Origin: Aureimonas sp. AU4
GTDB lineage: Bacteria > Pseudomonadota > Alphaproteobacteria > Rhizobiales > Rhizobiaceae
Assembly (NCBI RefSeq): GCF_001463765.1
Contig: NZ_BBWK01000004.1
Location: forward strand, 18,725 to 82,724
DNA: 64,000 nucleotides
Direction of reading: 5' to 3'
A program made the position numbers and the translations under genes. This document shows, in pieces, positions 47,810-56,427 of this stretch. Below the pieces are notes generated by a model that worked only from the letters and a program-made list of their open reading frames with translations, made no database searches and was not told where the DNA came from. Position 1 is the stretch's first letter. Every line of letters begins with the position of its first letter.

Positions 47810-48574
47810 TTATGCTTGCGCGCGCCCTGCCAGCCGGCGATAGGACCGGACCGAAAGCGGGATCGCTGCGTAATACGCGATGGCCGAGACGGTCAGCGTC
47901 TCCCAGAAGAAGCTGAGCAGAAGGCCGATATACAAGACGACCGCGAGAACCACGCCGACCGCGTGGTCCCGGCGCACCGGAATGCCGATCGTCTTGCCCG
48001 AGAAGGTCGGGATGCGGCTCGCCATCAGCACGCCGACGACCACGAGATAGAGGGCGGCGAAGGCCGGCGTGATGTCGGGCAGGTAGAGGTTGCTCGCAAA
48101 GCCCAGATACATCGGAAACAACGCCAGGGCCGCGCCGGCCGGCGACGGGATGCCGGTGAAGAACTGCGAATGCCAGGCGGGCCGGTCGGGCACGTCGAGC
48201 ATCGTGTTGAAACGCGCGAGGCGCAATGCACAGCCGCTGATGTAGAGGAGCGCCGCGATCCAGCCGATGGAGCCGACGTCGTGCAGCGTGTAGGCGTAGA
48301 GAAGGAGCGCCGGCGCGACGCCGAAGTTCACGATATCGGCGAGCGAGTCCATCTCCGCGCCGAACCGGCTCTGCCCGTTGACGAGGCGCGCGATGCGGCC
48401 GTCGATGCCGTCGAGGAAGGCGGCGCCGAGGACGAGGCCGACCGCCAGTTCGAACCGCCCCTCGAAGGCGAAGCGAATGCCCGTCACGCCCGCGCAGATG
48501 GACAGGATCGTGACGAGGTTCGGCAGGATCTGCCGGAAGGTGATGCGGGCGGCGGAAGGCGCGCGGTCGGCCAC
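47810..48574 (-). CDS. pssA: CDP-diacylglycerol-serine O-phosphatidyltransferase
   Basis: Makes phosphatidylserine from CDP-diacylglycerol and serine. The 254-aa integral membrane protein is of the type found outside enterobacteria. It has the CDP-alcohol phosphotransferase signature DGRIAR, eight residues, then GAEMDSLADIV, with multiple helices (LVTILSICAGVTGIRFAF, LALFPMYLGFASNLYL, AFAALYLVVVGVLMAS, VGVVLAVVLYIGLLLSFFW). It starts with GTG 48574, eight bases after the psd stop, so serine transfer and the following decarboxylation are encoded in one psd-pssA unit that leads to phosphatidylethanolamine. Confidence 0.95.
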   Translation of the reverse strand: MADRAPSAARITFRQILPNLVTILSICAGVTGIRFAFEGRFELAVGLVLGAAFLDGIDGRIARLVNGQSRFGAEMDSLADIVNFGVAPALLLYAYTLHDVGSIGWIAALLYISGCALRLARFNTMLDVPDRPAWHSQFFTGIPSPAGAALALFPMYLGFASNLYLPDITPAFAALYLVVVGVLMASRIPTFSGKTIGIPVRRDHAVGVVLAVVLYIGLLLSFFWETLTVSAIAYYAAIPLSVRSYRRLAGRAQA

Positions 48575-48582
48575 GACGCCCC

Positions 48583-49281
48583 TCAGTCCTTGCGCCAGAG
48601 AACCGAAGCGGGGCGCTGCCCGAAATCCGCGATCACGGTTTCGCCCGCGATCGCTATCTGGCCCTCGCTGACGCGCGCCTGCGCGCCGTCCGGCAGGTAG
48701 ACGTCGAGCCGCGACCCGAAGCGGATGAGGCCGAAGCGCTCGCCCGCCTCCAGCGGATCGCCCGAACGCGAGAAGACCACGATGCGGCGCGCGACGGCGC
48801 CCGCGATCTGCACGACGCCCACCTCGCCATGAACCGTCTCCACAACCATCGAGGAGCGCTCGTTGACCTCGCTCGCCTTGTCGAGCTCGGCATTGGCGAA
48901 CTGCCCCTCGCGATAGGCGATGCGCGCGATCCGGCCCCGCACCGGCGAGCGGTTCACGTGGCAGTTGAAGACGTTCATGAACACCGAGACGCGCAGCATC
49001 GGCTCGTCTCCGAGGCCGAGCTCGGTCGGCGGCACGACATGGCCGACCAGCGACACGCGCCCGTCGGCGGGGCTGACCACGAGCTCGTCCGAAACCGGCG
49101 TGACGCGCGACGGGTCGCGGAAGAAATACGCGCACCACAGCGTCAGGACGAGGCCGAGCCAGAACAGCGGCTCCCACAGGAGGCCCAGCACGAGCGAGAC
49201 GACGAAGAAGCCCGCAATGAACGGATAGCCCGCCCGGTGGATCGGGACGAAGGCGTTACGGATCGAGGCGATCATGTCCAT
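48583..49281 (-). CDS. psd: Phosphatidylserine decarboxylase proenzyme
   Basis: Converts phosphatidylserine to phosphatidylethanolamine using a pyruvoyl group made by self-cleavage. The 232-aa protein is the short form (type II, PSD-A). It has an N-terminal hydrophobic anchor ([30 protein letters not shown]), [27 protein letters not shown] with active-site His, and the cleavage site in [13 protein letters not shown], where the Gly-Ser bond gives the beta and pyruvoyl-alpha chains. It is followed by pssA with an eight-base gap. The start at 49281 precedes the anchor by about 18 residues. Confidence 0.96.
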   Translation of the reverse strand: MDMIASIRNAFVPIHRAGYPFIAGFFVVSLVLGLLWEPLFWLGLVLTLWCAYFFRDPSRVTPVSDELVVSPADGRVSLVGHVVPPTELGLGDEPMLRVSVFMNVFNCHVNRSPVRGRIARIAYREGQFANAELDKASEVNERSSMVVETVHGEVGVVQIAGAVARRIVVFSRSGDPLEAGERFGLIRFGSRLDVYLPDGAQARVSEGQIAIAGETVIADFGQRPASVLWRKD

Positions 49282-49383
49282 CGGGCGGGGTCGTGCCTTT
49301 CAAAGGGGGAGCAAGCGAAGGAGATAGGCGCAAACCGGTGCGCCCACAACCGAGCACGCCGGGATGCCGGTCACAACCGCGCG

Positions 49384-51273
49384 TCAGGCGGGCTGCCGCT
49401 GCGCCTTTGCGGCAAGCGCGGCGCGCTCGGCCTCGCGGACGCGCTTCAGCGCCTCCTCGGCCTCGCTTTCCTCGCGCTGCATGGTCCAGAGTTCGGCATA
49501 GAGTCCGCCCTGCTGCAGGAGGTCGCGGTGCGTACCCCGCTCGACGATTTCGCCCGCCCGCAGCACCAGAATCTCGTCCGCATCGACGATGGTCGACAGA
49601 CGATGGGCGATTGTGAGCGTCGTGCGGCGCTGCGAGACGAGCTGCAGGGCGCTCTGGATCTCCTGCTCGGTGTGGGTGTCGAGCGCCGAGGTCGCCTCGT
49701 CGAGGACGAGGATCGGTGGGCTCTTGAGAATCGTGCGCGCGATCGCGACGCGCTGCTTCTCACCGCCCGACAGCTTCAGGCCCCGCTCGCCGACCATGGT
49801 CGAGAACCCGTCCGGCAGCATCTCGATGAAGCGCGAGATCTGCGCGAGGTCGGCGGCGCGGCGCACGTCGTCCTCGCTGGCGTCGACCCGCCCGTAGCGG
49901 ATGTTGTAGCTGATCGTGTCGTTGAACAGAACGGTGTCCTGCGGAACGATGCCGATCGCCTTGCGCACGCTGGCCTGCGTCACCGCCGCGATGTCCTGAC
50001 CGTCGATCAGGATGCGCCCGCCCTGGACATCGTAGAAGCGGAAGAGAAGGCGCGAGATCGTCGACTTGCCCGCGCCCGACGGCCCGACGATGGCGACCGA
50101 CTTGCCGGCCGGCACGTCGAACGACACGCCGCGCAGGATCGGCCGTTCGGGGTCGTAGGAGAAGCGCACGTCCTCGAAGCGGATCGCGCCGGACGACACC
50201 GCCAGCTCCCGCGCGCCGGGACGGTCGGTGACCTCCTGCCGGATGCCGAGGAGGCGGAACATCTCCTCCATGTCGGTCAGCCCCTGCCGGATCTCGCGAT
50301 ACACGAAGCCGATGAAGTTCAACGGGACGGACAGCTGCATCAGAAGGGCGTTGATGAAGACGAAGTCGCCGAGGGTCTGCGTGCCCGCGCGCACCTCCAG
50401 CGCCGACATCACCATGGCCGTGCCCATGCCGGTGGAGAAGATCACGCCCTGGCCGAAGTTCAGCCAGCCGAGCGACGTCCAGGTCTGGGTCGCCGCCTTC
50501 TCGTAGCGCGCCATGGAGCGGTCGAAGCGCTCGGCCTCCATGCCCTCGTTGCCGAAGTACTTCACGGTCTCGAAGTTCAGGAGCGAGTCGATCGCCTTGG
50601 TGTTGGCGTCGGTATCGGACGCGTTCATCTCGCGCCGGATCGCAATGCGCCAGTCGCTCGCCTTGATCGTGAACCAGCCGTAGAGGACGACCGTCGCGGT
50701 CACGACCACGAGGTAGGACACACCGTAGGTGAATCCGAAGATCGCCGCCGTCAGCGCGAACTCGAGCAGCGTCGGCAGGGTGTTCAGGATCGTGAATCGG
50801 ACGATCGTCTCGATGCCCTTCGTGCCGCGCTCGATGATGCGGCTGAGCCCCCCGGTGCGCCGCTCGAGGTGGAAGCGCAGCGAGAGCTGGTGCATGTGGA
50901 CGAAGGTGCGGAAGGCGAGGATGCGCACCGCATATTGGCCGACGCTGGCGAACAGCGAATCGCGGAGCTGGTTCAGCGCGACCGACACGACGCGCGCGAC
51001 GTTGTAGGCGACGACCAGCGTCACCGCGCCGGTCAGGACGAGCGGGAGCCAGGCCCGTGCGGAGTTCGCGCCGTCCAGCGCATCGGTCGCCCACTTGAAG
51101 AAGTAGGGAATGCCGACCGTCAAAAGCTTGGCCAGGACGAGGTAGAAGGTCGCCCAGAGCACGCGGTTCTGAAGGTCCGGCCGCTCCTTCGGCCACATGT
51201 AGGGCCACAGGTTGCGCAGCGTTCGCCACATGGCGGCGCCGTCGCCCGATACGGTGTCTTGCTGGTTCGCCAC
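49384..51273 (-). CDS. ABC exporter of the Atm1/HMT family
   Basis: A 629-aa half-transporter with fused membrane and ATPase domains. The membrane part (residues about 30-330) has six helices and the Atm1-type stretches LSLRFHLERRTGGLSRIIERGTKGIETI and DTDANTKAIDSLLNFETVKYFGNEGMEAERFD, the latter the glutathione-binding signature of Atm1 proteins. The ATPase has Walker [13 protein letters not shown]-loop GIVPQDTVLFNDTI, signature KLSGGEKQRVAIA, Walker B ILVLDEATSALD and the H-loop in IAHRLS. Atm1-like proteins export glutathione-linked sulfur or metal species in Fe-S or heavy-metal homeostasis. The start is GTG 51273. A charged tail ends KAQRQPA. Confidence 0.93.
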   Translation of the reverse strand: MANQQDTVSGDGAAMWRTLRNLWPYMWPKERPDLQNRVLWATFYLVLAKLLTVGIPYFFKWATDALDGANSARAWLPLVLTGAVTLVVAYNVARVVSVALNQLRDSLFASVGQYAVRILAFRTFVHMHQLSLRFHLERRTGGLSRIIERGTKGIETIVRFTILNTLPTLLEFALTAAIFGFTYGVSYLVVVTATVVLYGWFTIKASDWRIAIRREMNASDTDANTKAIDSLLNFETVKYFGNEGMEAERFDRSMARYEKAATQTWTSLGWLNFGQGVIFSTGMGTAMVMSALEVRAGTQTLGDFVFINALLMQLSVPLNFIGFVYREIRQGLTDMEEMFRLLGIRQEVTDRPGARELAVSSGAIRFEDVRFSYDPERPILRGVSFDVPAGKSVAIVGPSGAGKSTISRLLFRFYDVQGGRILIDGQDIAAVTQASVRKAIGIVPQDTVLFNDTISYNIRYGRVDASEDDVRRAADLAQISRFIEMLPDGFSTMVGERGLKLSGGEKQRVAIARTILKSPPILVLDEATSALDTHTEQEIQSALQLVSQRRTTLTIAHRLSTIVDADEILVLRAGEIVERGTHRDLLQQGGLYAELWTMQREESEAEEALKRVREAERAALAAKAQRQPA

Positions 51274-51425
51274 GCGGCAGAGATCCGGGATGGAGTGTGC
51301 CGCACCCGCGCCGAACGGCGGGAGCGGCGGGCGGGGCCGATGGGGGCGCCCGTCTTGTCTGGAGGCGTTCTAGTCCTCCACGCTCCTGATCGCCAGTGCG
51401 ACGAACCTTTCCCGATCAGCGAACG

Positions 51426-52733
51426 TCAGCTGCGCGGCGGACGTCCCTCGTCGTCTGGCATGCGGAAGACCTGTCCGGGATAGATGCGGTCGGGATCGCG
51501 GATCTGGTCGCCGTTCGCGAGATAGATCACGGTGTAGCGCACGCCCTGTCCGTAGGCGCGCCGCGAGATGCCCCAGAGTGTGTCGCCGCGGCGGATGATG
51601 ACCTTGGCCTGCGCTGCCTGCAGGGCAGGCTGGATGACGGTCTCCGGACCTTGGGAGGCCGCCACGGCCGGTTCTGCACCGGTCGAGGGGGTCACGGTAG
51701 CCTCGCTCACGGCGCTTGCGGTCGGTGAAGGAGCCGCGGCTCCATCGGTGTCCGGCCCGACCGGCACCGTCGATCGCGGCGCTTCCGGCGGCACGCTCGG
51801 CGCGATCGCCGCCATGCTGTTCTCGTCGGGCCGCGTGAAGGGCACTTCGGCCCGGGCGATCACGGCCCCGTCGCGGCCGATCTCGTCGATGCGTACGACA
51901 TGCTGCCCGACCGAGACGTCCGCCATGGCATTGGCGATAAAGCGTTCGTCGGCCGTCCCGCCTGCCTGCCCGACCAGCTTGTCATCGAGATAGACGTTGA
52001 GGCGCGAGCCCTCCGGCGCGGCGCCCGCGACCGAGAGGCGACGGTTCTCGACCTCGACCGCCTCGACGCCGAGGGTCGCGCGCGGGATCGCCGATGGTTG
52101 CTCGCCGCGTGCCGGATCGGGAACGGGCGTCGTCGCGGCAAGGCGGGGCTCCGCTTCGGGCGCCGGGGTGGCCGGTTCGTCGGCTTGTGGCCGCGAGGGG
52201 CTCGCGAGGATCTGCGTCGGCTCGCCGGGGCGATCCATCATGACGAGGAGATCCTTCGGTCGCCCGGCCGGCGGCACGCTCACGACGGCCGCATCGTCGG
52301 ACAGGTCGTTGCCCGCATCTGCCAGGCGCAGACGATGCTCGCCGACGGGCAGGCTCAGATCCAACACGAAATCGCCGGATGGACCTGCCTTCGTTTCGGC
52401 GAGCGTTTCGGCGCCGTTCCGCAGCGTCACGACCTCGCCGGGCTCCGCGCGACCCGCCACCACCGTCGATCCGTCGGGCTCGACGCGAACGACATCGAAG
52501 CTCGGCGCCGCCTGCGGCTTTACAGACGGCGGCGCATCGGGCGCGACAGCCGGCACTGGAGACGGCGCGGGATCGCGCGCCGGCGGCGCCGAAGGCGGAA
52601 CGAGCGTCGCGACGTTCGAGGCGCCGGGTGCGTCCAGCCGCGCGTCGTCCATGTCCACGACCCCGCTGCGCCACCCCCAGGCGGCAGCCGCCAGCAGGAC
52701 GGCAAAGGCGATGAGCGGGGTTCTGCGACGCAT
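51426..52733 (-). CDS. Membrane-anchored LysM peptidoglycan-binding protein
   Basis: A 435-aa protein with an N-terminal hydrophobic segment (TPLIAFAVLLAAAAWGW) that acts as signal or anchor. A long Pro/Ala/Glu-rich region follows with at least two Ig-like repeats (VVAGRAEPGEVVTLRNGAETLAETKAGPSGDFVLDLSLP and SVAGAAPEGSRLNVYLDDKLVGQAGGTADERFI). A single C-terminal LysM domain (VIIRRGDTLWGISRRAYGQGVRYTVIYLANGDQIRDPDRIYPGQVFRMP) closes the chain. This layout is typical of alphaproteobacterial LysM proteins thought to bind peptidoglycan in the periplasm. No hydrolase domain is present. It is the last chromosomal-backbone gene before the tRNA-Ser junction. Confidence 0.88.
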   Translation of the reverse strand: MRRRTPLIAFAVLLAAAAWGWRSGVVDMDDARLDAPGASNVATLVPPSAPPARDPAPSPVPAVAPDAPPSVKPQAAPSFDVVRVEPDGSTVVAGRAEPGEVVTLRNGAETLAETKAGPSGDFVLDLSLPVGEHRLRLADAGNDLSDDAAVVSVPPAGRPKDLLVMMDRPGEPTQILASPSRPQADEPATPAPEAEPRLAATTPVPDPARGEQPSAIPRATLGVEAVEVENRRLSVAGAAPEGSRLNVYLDDKLVGQAGGTADERFIANAMADVSVGQHVVRIDEIGRDGAVIARAEVPFTRPDENSMAAIAPSVPPEAPRSTVPVGPDTDGAAAPSPTASAVSEATVTPSTGAEPAVAASQGPETVIQPALQAAQAKVIIRRGDTLWGISRRAYGQGVRYTVIYLANGDQIRDPDRIYPGQVFRMPDDEGRPPRS

Positions 52734-52907
52734 CGAATGCTAAACTTTCCAAACCATCGAGGTTGACAGACGCGCCTCCAGCATTAGCGGACCCGCCGCC
52801 AATCGACAATCGCCAGCGGAAACAAGGCCCTGCCGAAGTTGCCGTCCTCGTGGGGCACCCAACGACCGGTTCGGCGATATTTGGCGGTACCTCGGTCCCG
52901 CCTCCCC

Positions 52908-52936
52908 TTGAACAACGCCTCGCCTTCCGGTACCTC
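52908..52936 (+). promoter_or_regulatory. Candidate promoter of tRNA-Ser
   Basis: TTGAAC (52908-52913), a 17-nt spacer, then TACCTC (52931-52936), ending nine bases before the first tRNA base. Spacing and position are right; the -10 hexamer matches the consensus poorly. Confidence 0.4.
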
Positions 52937-52945
52937 AACCGCACC

Positions 52946-53035
52946 GGAGAGGTGGCCGAGTGGTCGAAGGCGCTCCCCTGCTAAGGGAGTATACGGGAGA
53001 CCGTATCGTGGGTTCGAATCCCATCCTCTCCGCCA
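52946..53035 (+). tRNA. tRNA-Ser(GCU)
   Basis: A complete class II tRNA. The acceptor stem is GGAGAGG/CCTCTCC with discriminator G and an encoded CCA end. The D arm is GCC...GGC, the anticodon stem CTCCC/GGGAG with loop CTGCTAA (anticodon GCT at 52980-52982, reading AGC/AGU). A long variable arm (TACGG/CCGTA) is typical of tRNA-Ser, and the T arm is GTGGG-TTCGAAT-CCCAT. The integrase gene begins about 137 nt downstream in the same direction, so the tRNA 3' end is the probable attachment site. Confidence 0.98.
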
Positions 53036-53172
53036 GAAAACTTTCCTACCTTGTCGTCCGACCCGTTGTAGCGTAGGCCTTTGCGACGTTTCCTCGCGCA
53101 TCGGTTCAGACGCATGCCACCGACTGTGCTCCATCCTGTGTACCAAACTGCGTCCCGGCCGACGGTGTGTCG

Positions 53173-54495
53173 ATGACGCGCGAACAGGATCTGCGCTGGC
53201 TCGTGAAGCGCGAAGGGCGCTGGTACTTCGTGCGCCGGATCCCCGCGAAGGTCGCACACCTCGACCAGCGGCCGCGCGTGCGCATCAGTACCGAGACGAG
53301 CGTCCTCGCCGACGCGATGCGGATCCGCGACAAACTGAACGCCGAGACAGAGACCTACTGGCAGAACCTACTCTCCGGTGTCGCGGCCGACGCCCATGAG
53401 CGGTATCAGGCGGCCGTCAGCCGCGCTCGCCTCGAGGGCTTCGTCTATCGGCCGGCCGCACTCGGCACGGTGTCGGACCGAGAGCTGATCGATCGCCTCC
53501 GGCGGCTGGGCGTGTCGATCGAGAAGGCGCAGGACGCGCCGCCGTCGCCCGACGAGACGCAACTCGTGCAGGCGCTGCGGGGCACGCTCGCCGAGCCGGA
53601 CCTTCTGCTGTCGGGACTGGTCGCCGACTACGAGAGCCTGACCCGGCAGGAGCGCCGCCAGATGTCGGACATGCAGCTGCACAAGTGGCGCCTGCCCCAC
53701 GTCCGCGCGGTCCGCAACATCATCTCGGTGATCGGGGACAAGCCGATCGCGAGCCTCAGCCGCGGCGACGCGATCGCGTTCCGCGACTGGTGGTTCGGCC
53801 GGATCGAGGAGGGGCTCAGCGTCGAGTCGGCCAACAAGGACGTGACGCACGTCGGCAAGATGATCGCCCGGGTGTCGGACCTGCGCGACATGAACCTGCC
53901 GCGCCAGTTCCGGGGCCTGCGCTTCGCCGACGAGGGGGACAAGAAGCGGCCGCCCTACTCGGCCGAGTTCATCCGCGACCGGATCCTGGCACCCGGCGCG
54001 CTGGACGGCCTGAACGATGCGGCGCGCGGGGTCGTTTTGGCGATGATCAACACAGGCGCGCGGCCGAGCGAGCTCGCTGGGCTACGAGCCGAAGACATCC
54101 GCCTGGACGCAGAGATCCCGCACATTGCGATCGTCGATTATCCCGGTCGTGTGCTGAAGACGAAGTTTTCGAAGCGAGAGCTTCCTCTGGTGGGCCCATC
54201 ACTCGACGGCGCGAAGCTACTGGCCGCGGCTGCCGGCACCTACAAGGATCGTGGTGGAACGCTCTCGGCAACCGTCAACAAGTTCCTCGTTGAGAACAAG
54301 CTGACCGAGAACGAGGGGCAGACCCTCTACTCCTTCCGGCATGGCTTCAAGGATCGGCTAACCGACGCCGATGCGCCGGACCTGATCGACGCCGAGCTCA
54401 TGGGCCACAAGTTCGATCGGCCGGACTATGGCAAGGGGCCGACGCTGGCGAAGAAGCTGGAGTGGGTTCTGAAGGTGGCCATCGTGGTGCCCTAA
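53173..54495 (+). CDS. Tyrosine-recombinase phage-type integrase
   Basis: A 440-aa site-specific recombinase. The N-terminal arm-binding part begins RWLVKREGRWYFVRRIPAKVA, typical of DUF6538-containing integrases. A SAM-like core-binding domain spans about 140-245, and the catalytic domain carries Arg in NTGARPSELAGL, the YxxR-His box SFRHGFKDRL, His in LMGHKF and the nucleophile Tyr in RPDYGKG. In the second box Tyr replaces the usual first His, as is common in this subgroup, so the enzyme looks active. ATG 53173 is used; a GTG two codons earlier is possible, and neither has a good ribosome-binding site. It lies just past tRNA-Ser, so it probably integrates an island into that tRNA. Confidence 0.92.
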   Translation: MTREQDLRWLVKREGRWYFVRRIPAKVAHLDQRPRVRISTETSVLADAMRIRDKLNAETETYWQNLLSGVAADAHERYQAAVSRARLEGFVYRPAALGTVSDRELIDRLRRLGVSIEKAQDAPPSPDETQLVQALRGTLAEPDLLLSGLVADYESLTRQERRQMSDMQLHKWRLPHVRAVRNIISVIGDKPIASLSRGDAIAFRDWWFGRIEEGLSVESANKDVTHVGKMIARVSDLRDMNLPRQFRGLRFADEGDKKRPPYSAEFIRDRILAPGALDGLNDAARGVVLAMINTGARPSELAGLRAEDIRLDAEIPHIAIVDYPGRVLKTKFSKRELPLVGPSLDGAKLLAAAAGTYKDRGGTLSATVNKFLVENKLTENEGQTLYSFRHGFKDRLTDADAPDLIDAELMGHKFDRPDYGKGPTLAKKLEWVLKVAIVVP

Positions 54496-54618
54496 GGATA
54501 TCGAACGACAGCTTTCGACCCTTCGAAGCCGTTTGTCGCCCTTTCAGCTTGCGCCGTTAGCGGACGTTCCGTCTGAAACGCCGAACTGACCCCGCTCGTC
54601 TCAAATTTTCAGTCCTTT

Positions 54619-54648
54619 GGGAATAAGCGCCGTTCCCCGTCGTCTTCC
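54619..54648 (+). promoter_or_regulatory. Candidate ECF-sigma promoter, NTF2-like/sigma operon
   Basis: GGGAAT at 54619-54624 and CGTCTTCC at 54641-54648, with 15 nt between GGAATA and CGTC. The same two blocks with the same spacing occur at 59294-59323; the two 30-nt elements match at 22 positions without gaps. The core lies 41 nt upstream of ATG 54686. The GGAA/CGTC pattern is of the ECF-sigma type, and the operon encodes an ECF sigma, so self-activation is likely. Confidence 0.7.
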
Positions 54649-54685
54649 GTGGGCCAATCTCGGCCGAACCGAAGGACACCGAGCC

Positions 54686-55102
54686 ATGAAGACCCTCCTC
54701 GCAGCCATCGCCATTCTCTCCGCCGGGGCTTCGGCCGCGCTTGCGGGTCCCGCCGGCGACATGGCGAAGGCGCATATCGAAGCGATCGCCAAGGGCGATA
54801 CCGCTGCGGTCACCGCCGCCTACGCGCCATCCGCAACGCTTCACTGGGTCGGCGGTCCGCTCGATGGCACCTATACGGGTCCCGAGATCGCCGCGACCTG
54901 GGCGAAGTTCGCCAAGGCGCAGACGGGCCTGAAGGCCAACGTCGTGAACATGACCGAGAGCATGAACCCGAAGGGCGCCACCGTCCTCGCCGATGTCGTC
55001 TTCGCCAACGACAACAAGATCCCCGTGCGCTACGTCATGATGTTCCGGGACGGCAAGCTCACCGACGAGATTTGGCAGATCGATCCCGCGCTGGCGAAGT
55101 AA
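54686..55102 (+). CDS. Secreted NTF2-like (SnoaL-type) protein
   Basis: A 138-aa protein with a signal peptide (KTLLAAIAILSAGASAALAG). The mature domain has the NTF2/SnoaL pattern: AKAHIEAIAKGDTAAVTAAYAPSATLHWVGGPLDGTYTGPEIAATWAKF, ending VRYVMMFRDGKLTDEIWQID. Such domains bind small ligands or act as scaffold proteins; no catalytic residue is evident. It is the first gene after the ECF-type promoter and ends three bases before the sigma gene, so it is probably part of the same stress regulon and perhaps a periplasmic effector. The start at 54686 follows AAGGACACCGAGCC. Confidence 0.85.
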   Translation: MKTLLAAIAILSAGASAALAGPAGDMAKAHIEAIAKGDTAAVTAAYAPSATLHWVGGPLDGTYTGPEIAATWAKFAKAQTGLKANVVNMTESMNPKGATVLADVVFANDNKIPVRYVMMFRDGKLTDEIWQIDPALAK

Positions 55103-55105
55103 GGC

Positions 55106-55621
55106 ATGTCCACCGACGAGATCGCGGCGCGGATCGAACCGCTTATCCCGAGCCTCAGGCGCTATGCCTATGCGCTGGTGCGCGATGGCGACGCCGCCGA
55201 CGATCTCGTCCAGGACTGCCTGGAGCGCGCTGTCGGACGCTGGCACCTGCGCCGGCCCGACGGCGATCTGCGCGCTTGGCTGTTCGCCATCCTGCGCAAC
55301 CTCCACCTCTCGGGCCTGCGCCAGCACAAGCGGCGCGGGCCCCACGTTGCGCTCGACGAGATGGCCTCGCCGCCGACGGTGGACGGTGACCAGGATGGCC
55401 GCGCCGGGCTTCGCGACGTTCTCGCGGGGCTCGATGCGCTCAGCGAGGAGCATCGCACCGTCCTCCTTCTCGTCGGCGTCGAGGACATGAGCTACGACGA
55501 GGCGGCGCGGGTGATCGGGCTTCCGGTCGGCACGGTCATGTCGCGCCTGTCGCGGGCGCGCGAGAAGCTGCGCGCCATCTTGGAGACCGGGGCCCGCGCG
55601 CCCTTGAGGAGAGTCAAATGA
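55106..55621 (+). CDS. ECF-type RNA polymerase sigma factor
   Basis: A 171-aa sigma factor with only regions 2 and 4. Region 2 is LRRYAYALVRDGDAADDLVQDCLERAVGRWHLRRPDGDLRAWLFAILRNLHL (about residues 15-70). Region 4 is LDALSEEHRTVLLLVGVEDMSYDEAARVIGLPVGTVMSRLSRAREKLRAIL (about 115-165). Its stop overlaps the anti-sigma start (ATGA), a classic sigma/anti-sigma arrangement. The promoter-like element upstream of its operon recurs before the DUF305/YncE pair, giving a predicted regulon. The exact ECF group cannot be fixed by eye; the membrane anti-sigma without zinc ligands rules out the ZAS-type RpoE group. Confidence 0.93.
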   Translation: MSTDEIAARIEPLIPSLRRYAYALVRDGDAADDLVQDCLERAVGRWHLRRPDGDLRAWLFAILRNLHLSGLRQHKRRGPHVALDEMASPPTVDGDQDGRAGLRDVLAGLDALSEEHRTVLLLVGVEDMSYDEAARVIGLPVGTVMSRLSRAREKLRAILETGARAPLRRVK

Positions 55622-56427
55622 GCCGCAGGGACGCGCCCGTCGGTGAGGACGACCTGCAAGCCTATGTGGACGGACGGCTCGCGGCCGAGCGACTGTCCGC
55701 AGTCGAGGCCTATCTCACCGAGCGACCGGAGATCGCCGCGGCTCTCGATCGCGACCGCGAGGTCGCCCGGGCGTTGCGCGCACGGCTGGCCTTCAAGGCG
55801 GAAGAACCGATCCCGGCGCGGCTGCGCATCGCCAACATCCGCGAGGCTCGGCGCGGTCGCTTCGCCACCACACGCTTGCGCATCGCGGCCGTCATGGGCT
55901 GGCTGATCCTCGGCAGCGCCGCCGGGTGGCTCGCGAACGACGTCCTGCACGTGCCGACGCAGATGCCTCGTGTGGCGTTCATGGCCGACGAGGCGATCGC
56001 GGCGCATCGCACCTTCGTGGTCGAGGTGGCCCATCCCGTCGAAGTGCGCGCCGACGAGGAGGCGCATCTCCTGCAATGGCTGTCGAAGCGGCTGGGAACG
56101 CGGCTGTCGGCCCCGGACCTGACGGCGCTCGGCTATCGGCTGATGGGCGGGCGGCTCCTGCCGGCGGGCGCAGGTCCTGCCGCGATGCTCATGTACGACG
56201 ACGACCAGGGCACGCGGCTGACGCTGTTCATCAAGACCGACGAGAAGGACGAGACGTCGTTCCAGTTCGTCGAGGAGGACGGCATCTCCGCCTTCTTCTG
56301 GCGCGATGCCGGCCTTGGCTATGTCGTGTCGGCCGAGGCGCCGCGCGAGCGGCTGATGGCGGTGGCGACCGCCGTCTACGACAGCCTGAACAGCCCGATG
56401 CCGAGCCTCTCCGGTGGTACGCTGTGA
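55618..56427 (+). CDS. Transmembrane anti-sigma factor
   Basis: A 269-aa single-pass membrane protein. The cytoplasmic N-terminus (residues 1-80) has EDDLQAYVDGRLAAERLSAVEAYLTERPEIAAAL, the pattern of COG5662-type anti-sigma factors, and lacks the HxxxCxxC zinc motif. One helix (LRIAAVMGWLILGSAAGWL, about 83-101) leads to a periplasmic domain of about 165 residues with no Cys (RTFVVEVAHPVEVRADEEAHLLQWLSKRLGTRL and SFQFVEEDGISAFFWRDAGLGYVVSAEAPRERL). Release of the sigma would need regulated proteolysis or a conformational signal; the signal is unknown. Overlaps with the sigma gene (ATGA) and with the LysR gene (GTGA) suggest fixed stoichiometry. Confidence 0.88.
   Translation: MSRRDAPVGEDDLQAYVDGRLAAERLSAVEAYLTERPEIAAALDRDREVARALRARLAFKAEEPIPARLRIANIREARRGRFATTRLRIAAVMGWLILGSAAGWLANDVLHVPTQMPRVAFMADEAIAAHRTFVVEVAHPVEVRADEEAHLLQWLSKRLGTRLSAPDLTALGYRLMGGRLLPAGAGPAAMLMYDDDQGTRLTLFIKTDEKDETSFQFVEEDGISAFFWRDAGLGYVVSAEAPRERLMAVATAVYDSLNSPMPSLSGGTL

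Noticed and set aside
48829..51483. 884-codon plus-strand frame opposite psd and the Atm1-type exporter
   Set aside because: Shadow frame rich in Arg, Asp, His and Ala with no motifs; the minus-strand genes are secure.
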